DNA of 64,000 nt from Endothia cerciana (GCA_026119935.1 JALRMH010000009.1:682001-746000); one strand, 5' to 3'; shown: positions 12,590 to 24,022, counted from the stretch's first letter. The notes: generated by a model from the sequence alone, not told the origin. Program-made: numbers and translations.

Positions 12590-13290
12590 CACAGGCCCAA
12601 TACTCCGCCATGCTACCGTCCGTCACCACTCGCAGTTGGCCTGGTCCAGAGAGTCGCTCCTCATGCTGTACTCGAGGGGCACGCCGGGTGTCGTATACCA
12701 TCTTGCCGATGTCGTAATGCCACACCTTGTGAAATCGCCACGTCACCTCGCGCCCGTACCTCTCGGGGTCCCTGGCGACCCCGGGTCCTCCCACTTGAAC
12801 AGGCCCACCATCTCGCGGGTGTGCCGCACGGGCCACCGCGTCCTCTCGTACCCCTGCTCGCTGTACACGGCGAAGGCCTCCCCCTCCAGACACGCGGCCA
12901 GCGGCACGCCCCCCGACCGGCCTCCTCTCGTCCTCGGCCGCCCGCAGCAGCCTCCGAGCCCCCGTCCGCAAACCGTAGCCCCACCGGCCCGTCCTCCCGC
13001 GCCACCACGTCCGTCCCCCACGCGCTTCCCGAACCTCACCCGCCCCCCGCCCCCCGCCCCCCCCCCGGCGCCAGGCACGCCGTCAGCCTGAACAGCGGCT
13101 CCCTGGTCGTCCCGCCCACCCACTGGAGGCAGCCCTCCCCGTTCGGGTTCGCGACCCGCTCGTATGTCGTGAAGGAGATCTGCCGCGCCTGTAGGCCGAG
13201 CCCAGGCAGAGGCCCGTGATGCCGCCGCCGAGGATGGCGACGCGGAGGGGGGAGGAGGAGAGGGTGGTGGTGGTGGTGGTGGTAAGTTGG
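12590..13290 (-). pseudogene. frame-broken flavoprotein-like fragment
   Basis: On the minus strand, 13201-13246 encodes VAILGGGITGLCLG, a GxGxxG dinucleotide-binding motif typical of FAD-dependent monooxygenases. Plausible protein continues only by changing frame: QISFTTYERVANPNGEGCLQ in a second frame, then EGEAFAVYSEQGYERTRW and, in yet another frame, TWRFHKVWHYDIGKMVYD. At least three frame changes occur within 700 nt and no consistent introns bridge them. One break falls in a G-run block near 13040-13070, so sequencing error could explain part of it. The coding-like strand is very GC-rich with no C-to-T bias, so repeat-induced mutation is unlikely. The original substrate cannot be told. 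Confidence 0.45.
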
Positions 13291-13294
13291 ACAT

Positions 13295-14139
13295 CTGGAG
13301 GTCCAGGGTTAGGCGGTGCTGCGGGTGTGAGTGAGGGATCTTGGCGGGGTTTACTGTACGTGCGAGGGCTTGCCCTTGTGACAGACAACCCCACAGGACG
13401 GCGGTGGTGAGGGGACGGCGGGTCTGGTAGCTTAAGAAACGATCCTGCTGGTCTTGGCCGGCGCCTTCGGGGTCCCCCGAGACGACAGGCGCCCAAGCAC
13501 GTCGGAGCTCGTCCCACGACGCTTCAGGGTGTTGACGGGTGCTTTTTGCTTAGAGGGCAGCGGACCCACCGAGTCCCGTCGTGAATGTCAAGCATGCTGC
13601 CTCGTCATGTAGCCTTAAGGTGGACGATCCTGTCAAGGTCCTTCTCGGGCCTTGCCGTCAGGGGGACCACGGGGCTAGGGAAACAGGAGCCTCGAGACGG
13701 GCACCGCGGATTCTGTGTGCGGACTCCATTCTCGAGTGGCAGGCTAGGCTTGGGTGAGGTGGGCACCGAATCCGTCCCATGCATTCATTCACCTATGAAC
13801 TACCCGACGACTCGAAACTCCTGGGGGCTTTTCCAAAGCAAGACAAGCCTCCACCGCACGTACTCAGCCCGAGTAGTCTGCAGTCTACCCATGGCATCCA
13901 TGTCCGTCCAACCGTTCGTCCATGTAGCGAGCATTGTGTCGACGATTCAGAGGTCCTAGTGAGAGCGGCAATGTGTAACCACCATCGGCCACCTCACCGG
14001 CTTCCTCGATATCCCAAGCACGATGTTCCGATGGATCTGCCCATATCGCGCGTCCGTTGCCGGTCCACCAAAAGCAAACCATCCCTCAGCCTGTTCCAAT
14101 GCCCGGTCCAATCGCCTCTCCCGCGTTCATCGGCCATGA
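13295..14139. other. intergenic, no gene seen
   Basis: Between the flavoprotein remnant and the 3' end of the membrane-protein gene at 14140. Open frames on the plus strand up to 150 codons show no domain or splice pattern, and nothing is recognised. Confidence 0.5.
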
Positions 14140-14756
14140 TCACTGTCCGGGGAGGCCTGCCAGGTTATCAGTCAGCCTTGACCCAGCAGCACCTCCCTCC
14201 ACCAACCCACTGGCCGCGCAGCACAGCCTAACCCCCCTGGTAGGGATATGTCAGACTTACCAAAAGCGTTGCCGACCGCCCGAAACACGGTCGCCACCGA
14301 GGTGGCACCAGCCCGAACAGCAGAGCCCAAACCGCGCACGGCTGCGGCGATGGCATCGTAGATCCTCACCGCCACCGTCATCACCGCAACTGCGGAGATG
14401 ATGAGCACGACGTAGGCGGTTCTGATGGTCAACTCGACCATGGCGACGGGAATGAAGATGATGCCGACGATGGCCCAGCGGGCGGCGAGGGAGACAGTGC
14501 GGAAGACAGGGCCGAGGGGGCTGCGGGCGTAGCTGCGGATGCCCGCCAGGCGGGCCTGTGGGTCGGCGCCGTCGCTGGGCTTCATATTGGCGCGGTTGGT
14601 GGGGCGCACGTCGACATGGGTCAGGTTCGAGGATGGGAGGACAGAGGGGTGGTCGTCATATCGGACTCTCAGGTACGGGGCCAGTCCTCGTGGCGTAAGT
14701 ACGATACGGGCGGCTGTCAGGTAGAGGCCGACAAAGGAGGTGCCAATGATCGCCAT
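14140..14756 (-). CDS. small multi-pass membrane protein, unknown function
   Basis: Predicted 170-residue protein. Exon 1 is 14261-14756 and a 17-nt last exon is 14140-14156. The 104-nt intron has donor GTAAGT, a CTGAC branch point and acceptor GGCAG, and it joins NAFG to a short LPGQ end. Without splicing, the frame would run on into Trp/Arg-rich sequence, so the micro-exon is preferred. An N-terminal hydrophobic stretch (IIGTSFVGLYLTAARIVL) is followed by a polar loop, then by two closely spaced hydrophobic segments at about residues 105-150. The start is the first ATG in frame; the frame is open 81 nt further upstream but has no earlier ATG. No family was recognised. It lies tail-to-head with another small membrane-protein gene on the same strand. 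Confidence 0.62.
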
Positions 14757-15383
14757 GGTCGGTGGTGTGATGAGGCTGGGGACGATCAGTTGTGTTGACC
14801 AAGGGCGAGAGGGGAGTGCAGAGAGATCAGCTGGCAAGGGTTGTGCAGCCTGGAGGAAGATTGTTGTGGGTTTGGAACTTGGTGTTGAGGCGGCAGGCTG
14901 AGAGTGCAGGTCGCTTAGTCGTCAAGAACTTCACCTGCCAGGAGAGAAGGCTGTTGCTTAGTCGCCAAAGGAGGCTGTTGTGAGGCTGCGAGCTGATATC
15001 CATCTGGCAGGCTCGGAAGGAGTGCAGGTCGCTTAGTCGTCAGGCCTTAAGAGCCTCAAGGGATCCAGACGAGCACATCCTTCCTGATTTTAGAAGTGGG
15101 TGTTGACCTGGCAGGCTTGCAAAGACGACATGGCTTGATCCGGGATTCATAAGCTGCGACTGAGCCTGGATCACCAAGCTTTGTGTGAGAAGTTGTGTTT
15201 TGATAATCTCCACATCAGCCCTCATGTGGCCCTTGTCCTCAACCAAGTGTGACCAACCCACCCCGTCGTTGCCTGAGCAAGGCCAGCAGACAACCAGGCC
15301 ATGTCGCATGCCCAGGGCACAGGTCCAGGGCCACACTACTCGAGGCTCCAAGGCTACAGCATAAGGCTCAAGAATGATGCCCC
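14757..15383. other. spacer between two membrane-protein genes
   Basis: Promoter of the gene at 14756 and 3' flank of the gene at 15384. It holds a duplicated 23-nt element, listed next. No other gene is supported. Confidence 0.5.
14902..15042. repeat. direct repeat pair, 23 nt exact
   Basis: The core GTGCAGGTCGCTTAGTCG is found at 14902-14924 and again at 15020-15042, each within a 23-nt perfect match and preceded by a similar GGCAGGCT block. A weaker third version (GTTGCTTAGTCGCC) lies near 14953. The copies are about 118 nt apart, in the presumed promoter of the membrane-protein gene at 14756. Confidence 0.85.
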
Positions 15384-16031
15384 TCACATGCGGCGGCGAC
15401 GTTGTCGTCTGTTCCTGCCTCCTCCGAAAGCCGCATCCACCATCTCCATGAGTATAAGGCGGACCACATAGTCCTTGATGAGGGCCCAGGCTTGTTCCTT
15501 CCTGTACCAGGGCATCGCATTCCATCCCACCACCCAGGCGCTGAAGATGATGCCGGCCAGGGTGCCCCGCTCCATCCACTGTCCAACCACGAAGCCCCCG
15601 TACTGGATCGCCCAGAGGAGCGCGGCCTCGAGCGCCATGGCAGGCCAGAAGTAGCTCGGCAGCCACAGGCCCAACACGATCTCGTTCTGCACAATGTGCG
15701 CCTGCCCATCCCGGATCTGGACGTCCGCGCCGGGATTTGGTACGGTGATGGTCAGAGGCAGGGGCTGGGCGACGGAGGCGATGTACCAGTGCAGGATCGC
15801 GGCGCCCATCGTCAGGACCGGCGACAGGACGCGATCGACCAGGCGCGGCCCGTCCAGGTATGTGACGTAGTCGGGCTGTGTGAACCAGGAGACGGGCGTG
15901 AAGGGGCTGGCGGCGCTGAAGAGGAAGATGCCGAGGGCGACGGCGGCGACGCGCCGGAGCAGGAGGTTGGGCGTTTGAGCAGCCCGGGGCGGTGGGGCCC
16001 ACCCACTTCCGTAGCCGGTGTGGTCGGCCAT
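15384..16031 (-). CDS. multi-pass membrane protein, unknown function
   Basis: Single-exon frame of 215 residues starting MADHTGYGSGW. Four or more hydrophobic segments are visible: RVAAVALGIFLFSAA near residue 30, VLSPVLTMGAAILHWYIASV near 75, LPSYFWPAMALEAALLWAI near 130, and AGIIFSAWVVGWNAM near 160. The end is strongly basic (RNRRQRRRRM), which suggests a cytosolic C-terminus. Longer overlapping frames in the same interval on either strand are Pro/Arg-rich shadows. No family was recognised. The neighbour at 14140-14756 is also a small membrane protein, but I see no convincing sequence similarity. Confidence 0.62.
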   Translation of the reverse strand: MADHTGYGSGWAPPPRAAQTPNLLLRRVAAVALGIFLFSAASPFTPVSWFTQPDYVTYLDGPRLVDRVLSPVLTMGAAILHWYIASVAQPLPLTITVPNPGADVQIRDGQAHIVQNEIVLGLWLPSYFWPAMALEAALLWAIQYGGFVVGQWMERGTLAGIIFSAWVVGWNAMPWYRKEQAWALIKDYVVRLILMEMVDAAFGGGRNRRQRRRRM

Positions 16032-18074
16032 CTCGGTCTCGCTTTGGGGGGTATCTGCTCTGGTAGTGTTGGATGGTGTGTGTTTTCCCGACTTGTGGTG
16101 GTTGTTGTTGTGATGGAGCCTCTGGGCCAGCGTGGCGGGTTGTTGTTCTTGATACGATTGCTGGTTGAGCTGAGGCTTGTCAAAGAACCTTCGAGAAGGT
16201 CACATCCGCCGAGCCGCGCCCAGGTGACACAAAAGACACTGGGTCTCGCCCAAAAGGGGCGCGATCAGAGCCTGGAGAGTCGGCCAGCTTGGAGTTGTCT
16301 TTTAGAAGAAAAACAAGGAAGGGTGGGGGGGTTGCCCACCATTTACTCTGGGTAGAGTTCAAGGTTGAAGTTTTGGAACAAAGGCGAGCTGCTGTAACCT
16401 TCGTGACGGCTGGCGCTAAGATAGTGTGTCACTGGGCACGGACCACCTCCCACCCCCCTCCCTTGGATCTCTGAGTTGGTGGATGTCCTGTACAGGCCTT
16501 AAGTCATTTAATTGTGGAGTCTTCCGAGGATTGATCAGGAGTTGGGGACAGGCTGGGACAAGGCATTGCATTTGTATTGCGTGTTTTCTGTTGCATGGGT
16601 TGGGCTTCTCTCGCTAGGACCATCTAATTACATACACCTGCGCTTCCGCCTCACCTTGGAGCGTATGTACCTATGTAGAAAGAACAGGGGATTTAGACCC
16701 CGGGGGTTGAGGCAAGGTACTAGATTGAAGCAAATGGCAGACAGTAGATTCAGATAAGAGACATAAACGAGATGGCTGAAGGATAGAGCGAGAATCGTGA
16801 ACAAATTGCAAGAGTGAAGATAATATCAGAGATAGACAAGTAATGAAGACGACATGTAACATATCAAAGGAGCCCAGGGCCCTATACCATACCTGGGAGC
16901 AAGGAGTACCCGCCAAAGCGACATGGAGTGTTGAGAGAATAGCAATCTCTATCTTTCAGAGACAGCCCACCGAGTAAACAGTGGCCATGGACCTTAGCAC
17001 GAAAACAAGAACAATCAAACACCGAAGGCCGCCGATGATATGATGATAATAGCCATGGTGGGTCATTACAATCAGCCCACGGTTTATCATCGTTTTCACT
17101 GCCAGCCAGCCTGTGAGCTGGGAGAGACGATTCGAAGAGTCCGTCTTCGCGTAACCTCACAGCTGCCTATGTCTGCATGCGGCGTTTAGTTCGCATTCAG
17201 ACTCGGGCGATTGCCCGGGCGACAGGACGTCTTGCCCTGAGCCTGTCCACTCATGCACCATCAGCTGCTCGAATGGCTGTAGCCAAGAAAACGGAGACGT
17301 TCAAAGTCTACCTAGATGACCACTTTCAGACACCCCACCCGGCAGCCTTGTCAATCGCAGACCGGCAGGTACGTCGGATAGCAGACCGGAAATGATCAGT
17401 AGAAACCCACAGGCTTGCATTGATTCACACTTGGATCAACACTCTGAAAGCGATGAAGGTTTGAGACCCTGCTCGCTTCGAACTTCCTGGGCAGCGAACA
17501 CGGTTCATCGAGACGGCGTTGGCAGTGGATCACTGAGAAAGTCAAGTCTAAAATCCTGAATGCTAGGTCTCACGCGGAGATGCTTTGGAAGTAAGGAGGT
17601 GGCTGGAACTGCTTGGTGGGTGGGCGAGGCACGGCGGGCTGACAAGCCGCTTGGCAGTCACGCTTGGCGACAGTCCGTAATGATAGCCCTTGGTCATATG
17701 GTTCTTCGATCTGGTGAGCCTCATCAGCTATGAGTCACCCGTGTTGAGGCCCGTTGAATAGCGGTCTGGCTTTCGGTGAACAGAACTGACCCGCCAGACA
17801 GATAGGATGACTGTACCTCATCAGGTCAGGCCCGGGTAGTTAGGCCACGGAAAGACGGACTCCCGAGCAGAAGCAATACCGCAGCACTGCAGCCATGAGG
17901 GCGCATGAATATCCGAAATCCTTTGAGTGACAGCACATTCCAAATATACTTTCGCACGCGCGAGGAACAGGTCCCCTGGAGGGCGAAAAGACCGTGGCCA
18001 TATGAAGCCGAGGGGCGGCAGATAACTGCCAGGGATTATCCGGCTCTTTATTGAGATGGACCAGGGTGTCATTT

Positions 18075-18114
<40 letters not shown>

Positions 18115-18817
18115 TAGGCGAGGGCTCCCAGCCCAGCCGAGGAACCGTGATGGGATCGGAGCCGGGCTCTGTAGGAGCTGCGGCAGTCTATGGGCAGGAT
18201 AAACGGCGCAGGACTTATTGATGACCGCAAGATTGGGCGATGGGATGATCCATATAGCTATCCCTCTGTGCTCCCTACAGCACCCTCCCAAGCCCCTCCT
18301 GTCGACTCAGACCTAGCAACGTTGTGTGGTCAGACTCTTCAGCCCCAACACCACCACCTCGTGGCTGATGAACAGCGACCGACACCATCCGGGATCCGAC
18401 GGTACAAGGCGTTGTCCAATTTTGGCTGACTGCATAATGAAGGACCCCCGGCTGGCCCTTGGGTGCGGTACCATACCAGATTCCTGCAGGCAAGGGGGGG
18501 TGGTGAATGGGTTCTGATTGGACCCTGTGCCACTCGCTTCACCATCCAATAGCCAAAAGGACAACGGGAACTGGAACCGCTTGCCGTGTTCAGAACGTTA
18601 CTTCATTCCCCGGAGCTCCGGCAAGGGCGCCAATCAAAAAGAAACGCGGCTCGTACCTCCTCCGCAGTTCCGGAACGTCGAAGCACATCTCCTCACAACG
18701 TGACCTGATCACACGTCCAGGTCGGCAACTCTGGAACTACGCCGTGCATCAGGAGAGCCGCCACCCAGGACCATCGCCCACCTGCATCCTGCTCACACCG
18801 ACGATTACTGCGCCGCA
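16032..18817. other. intergenic, no gene seen
   Basis: About 2.8 kb that holds the promoters of the minus-strand membrane-protein gene and of the plus-strand Clr5-domain gene. A 72-codon frame at 17177-17395 has no supporting feature. An AT dinucleotide repeat lies near 18078-18113. Confidence 0.5.
18078..18113. repeat. (AT)n microsatellite
   Basis: About 36 nt of alternating AT in an otherwise mixed-composition spacer, about 700 nt upstream of the Clr5-domain gene. Confidence 0.9.
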
Positions 18818-20577
18818 ATGGCTTCTATCCACCAAGCTCCTGGCGCCCCAGCCCAGGGGCAATGGGCGGGCGGCCCATCCCCCCGCCCCTCATTGATCAT
18901 GCCTGTCTCACCCTCTTCGGAAGACGCGCCGTACGGGGATACCCACTCAGCCTCTCCTTCTTACTCAGCGACAATATCCCCTGCCAGGTCCAACCCCGGT
19001 GCAGGGTCAACGGCGGCACCTGCGAAGAGCTCCAAGGCCGGGAGGACACCCAGCAGATATGACTGGAGCAAGCACATGACGACGATCAAGCGGCTCTACA
19101 TAGACGAGGACAAGACGCTAAGGGAGGTATTGGAGATAATGGAGCGGGAGCACAATTTTGTTGCGACGTAAGCATGGCCAGATCCTTCCATCCCGCCCCC
19201 AGATGGGATCTTAATGCTGACATGCATACGGGCAGTCCAAGGATGGTCAAGACGCGCTTAAAAAAATGGGGCTACTCCAAGAACGTCAGCATCAGGTCCG
19301 AAGAGGTTGAGTCACTTATGGAGTTGATTTTCGATGCTGAGAGCCAGGGTGACGTCCGGCGGACCTCAACCGAGGTGACGCTCGCAACCGGCCGGGTCGT
19401 CGGCCTGGACCGGGTCGCGGCCCATCTCAGGCGCAAGAAGTTACCTTCCAATGTCGTGCAGAAGGCGTCACACCTTTCGCTAGCTCGCTATCACCATGGC
19501 CGGCCCCCATCGCCTAGATCGACGGCCGTCGACGCCCCGGCCGTGTTCCGCGTGTCCGAGAGCATCCTTGCCGACTTGCATTCCTATGTCTACGCCCACT
19601 CCGGAAGCCCCTTGCGAAACAATCTAGTGCAGTCAAATCACGCACAGGACAAACCAGTCTACGAGCTTGTCGTTTCCGCCCGCAACTTCATCACCCAGGA
19701 CAAGATGGCCGAGGCCCTGGCTCTCCTGCGGATGGCTCCAGAACGGATCAAAGATCTGCTTGACTCGAATTTGACGACGATCCCGCGCTGTCTCTTCCTG
19801 CTCTTCATTCATCTTCTCAGCGTCCCAGGTGCCCGACAGCTCAACAACACGATACAGGCCTTGGTCAGATACGTCGCGGCACTGGCCACTGACTCATCCT
19901 TAGACTGGCCCGAGGGGCACCCATTGCGACGCATTCTGCTCAACCTTAGCCAGGCCGACAATGAAAATCTTCTCGAGCTTCTCATCCGCGGGTACAAGTG
20001 CATCTTGCTCTCGTTCGAGTCACTTCCCGATGCATCGGCGAGAGAGCGTACGATCGCGGCGTGGCTCGACCTTGGCGACGCCGCGGGCTTTGAGACATTG
20101 CCCGTTGGGTATCTGGAGTCGTCGCTGTTGAAGGACTACCAAGGTCGGCTGTCCAACATGGACGAGACACAGAAGCAACCCACCCAATCACTGTTCTGGA
20201 TGGCCGAGTTGGAGCGTCAGAAGGTGCAGGCGCGCGGGATATCAACTGAGAGATTAAAGGAACTCTTCAACATGACTCTCTGCGCGTGCGAGAATGACGG
20301 TTCTCCAGCCGCCCGGGTGGCAGAGCTGAACTGCCATTATTATCTCGCAGGCATCTACCAGAGAGAAGACCAACGCAGCTTGGCCGAAGCTCATATGCGG
20401 AAGAGTATAGATCAGTGCTATCCGAGGGGTTATGAGAGCACTGCGGCAAGACTGATGACAGAACTCCAGGGGTGGCTGCGCGAATGGGGCGAGAAAGAGA
20501 AGGTTGAGGCGATGCAGCATGAGATCACTGACCAGATGAGTAATCTGGGCCTGGATGTGACGGCTCTTCCAGGGTGA
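18818..20577 (+). CDS. Clr5-domain protein
   Basis: Predicted 563-residue protein in two exons, 18818-19167 and 19236-20577. The 68-nt intron (GTAAGC...GGCAG) sits inside the domain. The Clr5 domain spans about residues 81-135: YDWSKHMTTIKRLYIDEDKT, REVLEIMEREHNF, then across the junction TPRMVKTRLKKWGYSKN. This fungal N-terminal domain is named after a fission-yeast silencing factor and is common in putative regulators. The N-terminal 75 residues are Ser/Pro-rich and disordered. The remainder is helix-rich and resembles a repeat (TPR-like) scaffold, as in many Clr5 proteins, but individual repeats are not clear. Its target is unknown. The ATG at 18818 is the first in frame with the domain. 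Confidence 0.85.
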
Positions 20578-21744
20578 AAGGACCATGGACGCCCTTGGTG
20601 CCTAATGAGACTGAAAAGGTGAAATGCTACGCTATCGCATACTCTGGTCTTTGGCATGCTGTGATCCGAGCGGATAATGGCTAGCTAGCGAGAGGTGTGA
20701 TGCCTTTGTCTGGTTGCCTGGGGTGCCCGAGGACAATAGAAGTCCACGATTCCGAGCGGCTCGACATCGAAGAAGGTCCTATCTATGATCCATTCTGGAT
20801 TAGCTAGCAATGGTTGCCTTAATTATGCGTGCACGATCCGAGTCACATGAGATATCGTGTATAGCCCCGGCTCTATCGACGGTGGCTGAGTAATTCGGAG
20901 CGCAGTTTGCTGCCTGGCTAGATTCCAAGAGTCTCCACTTCACGGCCTATGTCAGAGTCGTCTCGGTGAGGGCGGCCGCTGCGTTCGGTGTTGATTCCTG
21001 GTTTTTATAAGGCACCCACAAGTGTAGTATCTCGTGGTCGGGTAGTGCGCATGGTGTTGGCCCCCAAATCGCAGGAACAGAGCGAGCACACTCGGTGATA
21101 GGCCGCGGAATGACCCACACCTATGCGCAATCCGGCGAGTCTGACATGTCATGGGAACGCCTTCGGGGGGCTTAAACCCCCTGCCTTGCCATCCCAGAAG
21201 CCTTCTCGGCCCTGGCATGTCCTCGGCTTACCACACCAAGCCCACGTGGCTCCGCCTTGTAAGGCTGAGTTGTGCTACCATGCGGCTTACCTGCAGAATC
21301 GTATCGAAGATGTTACTCTATCTATTCGTGCGGCGTCATCGCGACGTCCTGAAGTAGTGTAGGTGCGGTAGAAGGAGCCCGTAGTGCCTCACTTTTCTTC
21401 TTACAGCCATTGCGCCGACGAAATCCGTCTCTGTTTATGTGATGTTACTGGTGGACCGACGGCTACACACACCCGTACTTGGACCCCATGAGGCTCCCAG
21501 TATGACTCTTCCCCTCTTGGGGGCTCGCTGCTGGATGGCGTGGGCTGAGTCGTTTGAAGGCGATACCTATGCATATTTAAGAGGCCCGTAGGGCCAGCAA
21601 TCATTGTTCAACATTGGATCATCGGTGCTTCATTATTACCAACACATATAACTACAGTGCCAATACCTGTGAGGCAATACTCGTTCAAGCTACACTCCTC
21701 AGTATCCGCAAGGATCCGTGTCAATCCTCCAACCTATCGCCAAA
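20578..21744. other. intergenic with TATA-like promoter
   Basis: No gene is supported. The last 200 nt carry a TATTTAA box at 21574-21580, followed by a pyrimidine-rich leader, which fits the promoter of the small peptide gene at 21745. Confidence 0.5.
21574..21580 (+). promoter_or_regulatory. TATA-like box of peptide gene 1
   Basis: TATTTAA, 165 nt before the start codon of the 46-residue peptide gene, with a CT/CA-rich leader between them. This is an ordinary spacing for a highly expressed fungal gene. Confidence 0.45.
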
Positions 21745-21957
21745 ATGCGCCCCACTGCTCTCATCGCTGCTGCCATCTCTATGATGCTGTCCATGGCGGC
21801 CAGCCAGCCTATCCCAGAGGCGAGCACTGACAGCACTGCCAGCACTGCCAGCGGGGAGTCGACCAACGTGAGTATCCATGCCAGTTCCTCAGTCCTACAC
21901 CTGTAATTGATCATTCCAACTGACTTGAATATTCTATAGTGTGTCGTCATCTGCTAG
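21745..21957 (+). CDS. small secreted peptide precursor 1 (C-terminal CVVIC)
   Basis: Predicted 46-residue precursor. Exon 1 is 21745-21867 and the micro-exon is 21940-21957. The 72-nt intron is textbook: GTGAGT donor, CTGAC branch site and CTATAG acceptor, in phase 0. The protein has a signal peptide (hydrophobic to about residue 19, ending SMAA), then a Ser/Thr-rich propeptide beginning SQPIPEAS and containing STASTAS. Its only two cysteines are in the five residues coded by the last exon, CVVIC, immediately before the stop. Without splicing the frame ends NVSIHASSSVLHL. The gene at 23670 has the same length, the same exon design and a similar mature start. Its function is not known; a disulfide-closed secreted signal or defence peptide is possible. 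Confidence 0.62.
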
Positions 21958-23669
21958 AGTACACCTATGGGCATCCAGATGGAGTAGCAAGACTCGCTGG
22001 CGTAACATTACCTTTCTATTCGTTGAAACGATCTGGCCGGGCCGGTGACGGCAGGGGAATACACGGCAGGGATATGATTCAATGAAGGCTGGAGTCTCGG
22101 GCGGGTCAGGATTTTCAAAACTTCAAAGACTATAGCTTCACGGCACTTTTCTCAATCGCATCTATACCAATAGACATCACGCCTCACGGCAGTATTATTG
22201 TCATATATATGCCAAAATACAATACTCTTCACAGCACTATTCTTGTCGCATAAATACCAATAAACAGAAAAGAGGTCCTACGCAACGCTAACACAGTTGC
22301 TTCCTGGCTTTGTCAGCAGTATGTGTTGCATCATGCGCTCGGTCGGGCCTCTGAGAATGTCTCGAGACTTGCCTCTAACCCGACGAGGACATGATCAAAG
22401 TTCACGATTCGGGGTTGAAGGCCTAAAATTGGGAATATATATAATCCGTTGTTCTTATACAGCCCCCAGGGATTAATATTCATACTTCGTCACCTGACCG
22501 CACCAGATATTAGAATACTCTCAGTTGCAGAGGATCCTGGGTTTATGGGGCCTTGCGTCTTCATACTTTATAACCGCTGAGACTTTGCCCAGATCTCGGT
22601 ATAGTGAATTGTCCCCAGATTTGTGGCCAAGTGTGAATATCATCCCCTGGGGGTTGTATCTACATGTCATAAATATGACATGCAAAATTGCTATTTTGAA
22701 GGTGCAAAGCGATGATTGGAAGGCGCCTCTTGACAGTCTGTTATTGAAGTGGAGCTCAAGGGCAAAATTACATCCTTATCTGCATAATTACAGGCTCGTC
22801 GGTGGATAATATAGCAGAAGGATGCGAGTGGCGAGAAGATCAAACGTAAAAGCGAACACTAACACTCATTATCTCGCGACTTCCAAGGTCAGCATAAATG
22901 CCGGCCCCGAACCCGAATCGTAATTTGCAAGGTGTCGCTCAGTGAGATTTGTGGTGTACGGTCTTGTCAAGTCGTACACGATGGCAGCGTGCTTGTGATG
23001 CCTCGTTGTGAAGGGCTCAGTACTCAGAATACCAATTGACAGGGATTATCAACCTTGGGATCTGCAATGGTGAAGTGAATGAGAGGCATCCGACTACATT
23101 GTACCGCGGGTATCACGTGAATCATGCCGGTTATACCTAAGCTGATATCAGTATAAGAACCTGATTTGGAATGCATGCGCTTGAATCATTTGGACAACGG
23201 ACGTATTCCGCACAGAACAGCCATAGACGGAGAAGTACGTGCATCAATCGTCAACATGAGTCGCATTCCTTGCATAGTGGCCTGATTTCCTTTACCCATA
23301 CTTTAGCTTGCGTGGCGCAACCTCTGTATATCTCGGTGCCTGACGGATTCTTTCGTCGACCTGCTTTGACATCATGTGGCAATTAATAGTGCACGTAGGA
23401 TCGCGTATCGGCGGTACCGTAACCGAATGCGGATACTCATAAATTACCAAAGGAAGCAAGCTGAACGGCCGTAGTCCCGGAGGGATGCGCTTGGCCCATC
23501 CGTCGCAAAGAACCCGGTCACGGATTTTCGTATCAAGAAAATAGATAAACAGTCTTCCCTTCCTGAAATCGCTTCTATGGAAATCGGTTCAGCATTCAGT
23601 CCAAACCCAGCAGTTCAATCTTGCCTTCTCCACGCAACGACTCGTCAATCACTCCAACATAATCACCAA
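21958..23669. other. intergenic between the two peptide genes
   Basis: No gene is supported in this 1.7 kb of more AT-rich DNA. It contains an 8-bp palindrome TCACGTGA at 23113-23120 and the leader of the second peptide gene. Confidence 0.5.
23113..23120. promoter_or_regulatory. TCACGTGA E-box-type palindrome
   Basis: Perfect 8-bp palindrome with a CACGTG core, the type of site bound by bHLH factors. It lies about 550 nt upstream of the second peptide gene. The same octamer occurs upstream of the GH95 gene and of the gene at the right edge. Confidence 0.35.
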
Positions 23670-24022
23670 ATGGATCCCTCGATTCTCCTCTCGGCAATGC
23701 TCCTAGCCCTGCCGTATCTTGGGGCGGCAGCGCCCGTGCCTCAGGCGCATGTCGTGGCGGAGGGCGTCATGGGCAACAATTCCCATGTAAGTTCTACGGT
23801 GTCCTTCCATAATTTTCTAGCCCCATGGAGCCCTGTGTACAAGCCCGCAAGGTATACTTGCTGCCTTGCTTGCCCAGCCTCGGCATGGTGTTCCTGTGTC
23901 GCTCGGTTCAGACGCGGTACAAGCCAGTGCTTGAATGTGTCTCCGGAGACGTCTTGGAATGCCATTACAAGCGCAAAGCGTTTCTGACCGGCCCATAGAC
24001 ATGCACTGAGGCATGCCATTAA
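23670..24022 (+). CDS. small secreted peptide precursor 2 (C-terminal CTEAC)
   Basis: Predicted 46-residue precursor. Exon 1 is 23670-23786 and the terminal micro-exon is 23999-24022. The 212-nt intron has donor GTAAGT, a CTGAC branch site and a CATAG acceptor, in phase 0. The signal peptide (LLSAMLLALPYLGAA) is followed by APVPQAHV, which parallels QPIPEAST in the gene at 21745. The last exon adds TCTEACH, so again the only two cysteines form CxxxC at the C-terminus. The start ATG has a good context (ACCAAATGG). A downstream duplicate of the last exon could be used instead and would end ACTEACGNPQQIG. The intron is long for this region and other acceptors exist, so the splice choice is less certain than for peptide 1. 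Confidence 0.5.

Noticed and set aside
15040..16355. Frames of 317 and 320 codons on both strands over the membrane-protein gene
   Set aside because: Arg/Pro/Gly-rich shadow translations; the 215-codon frame has clean hydrophobic segments instead.
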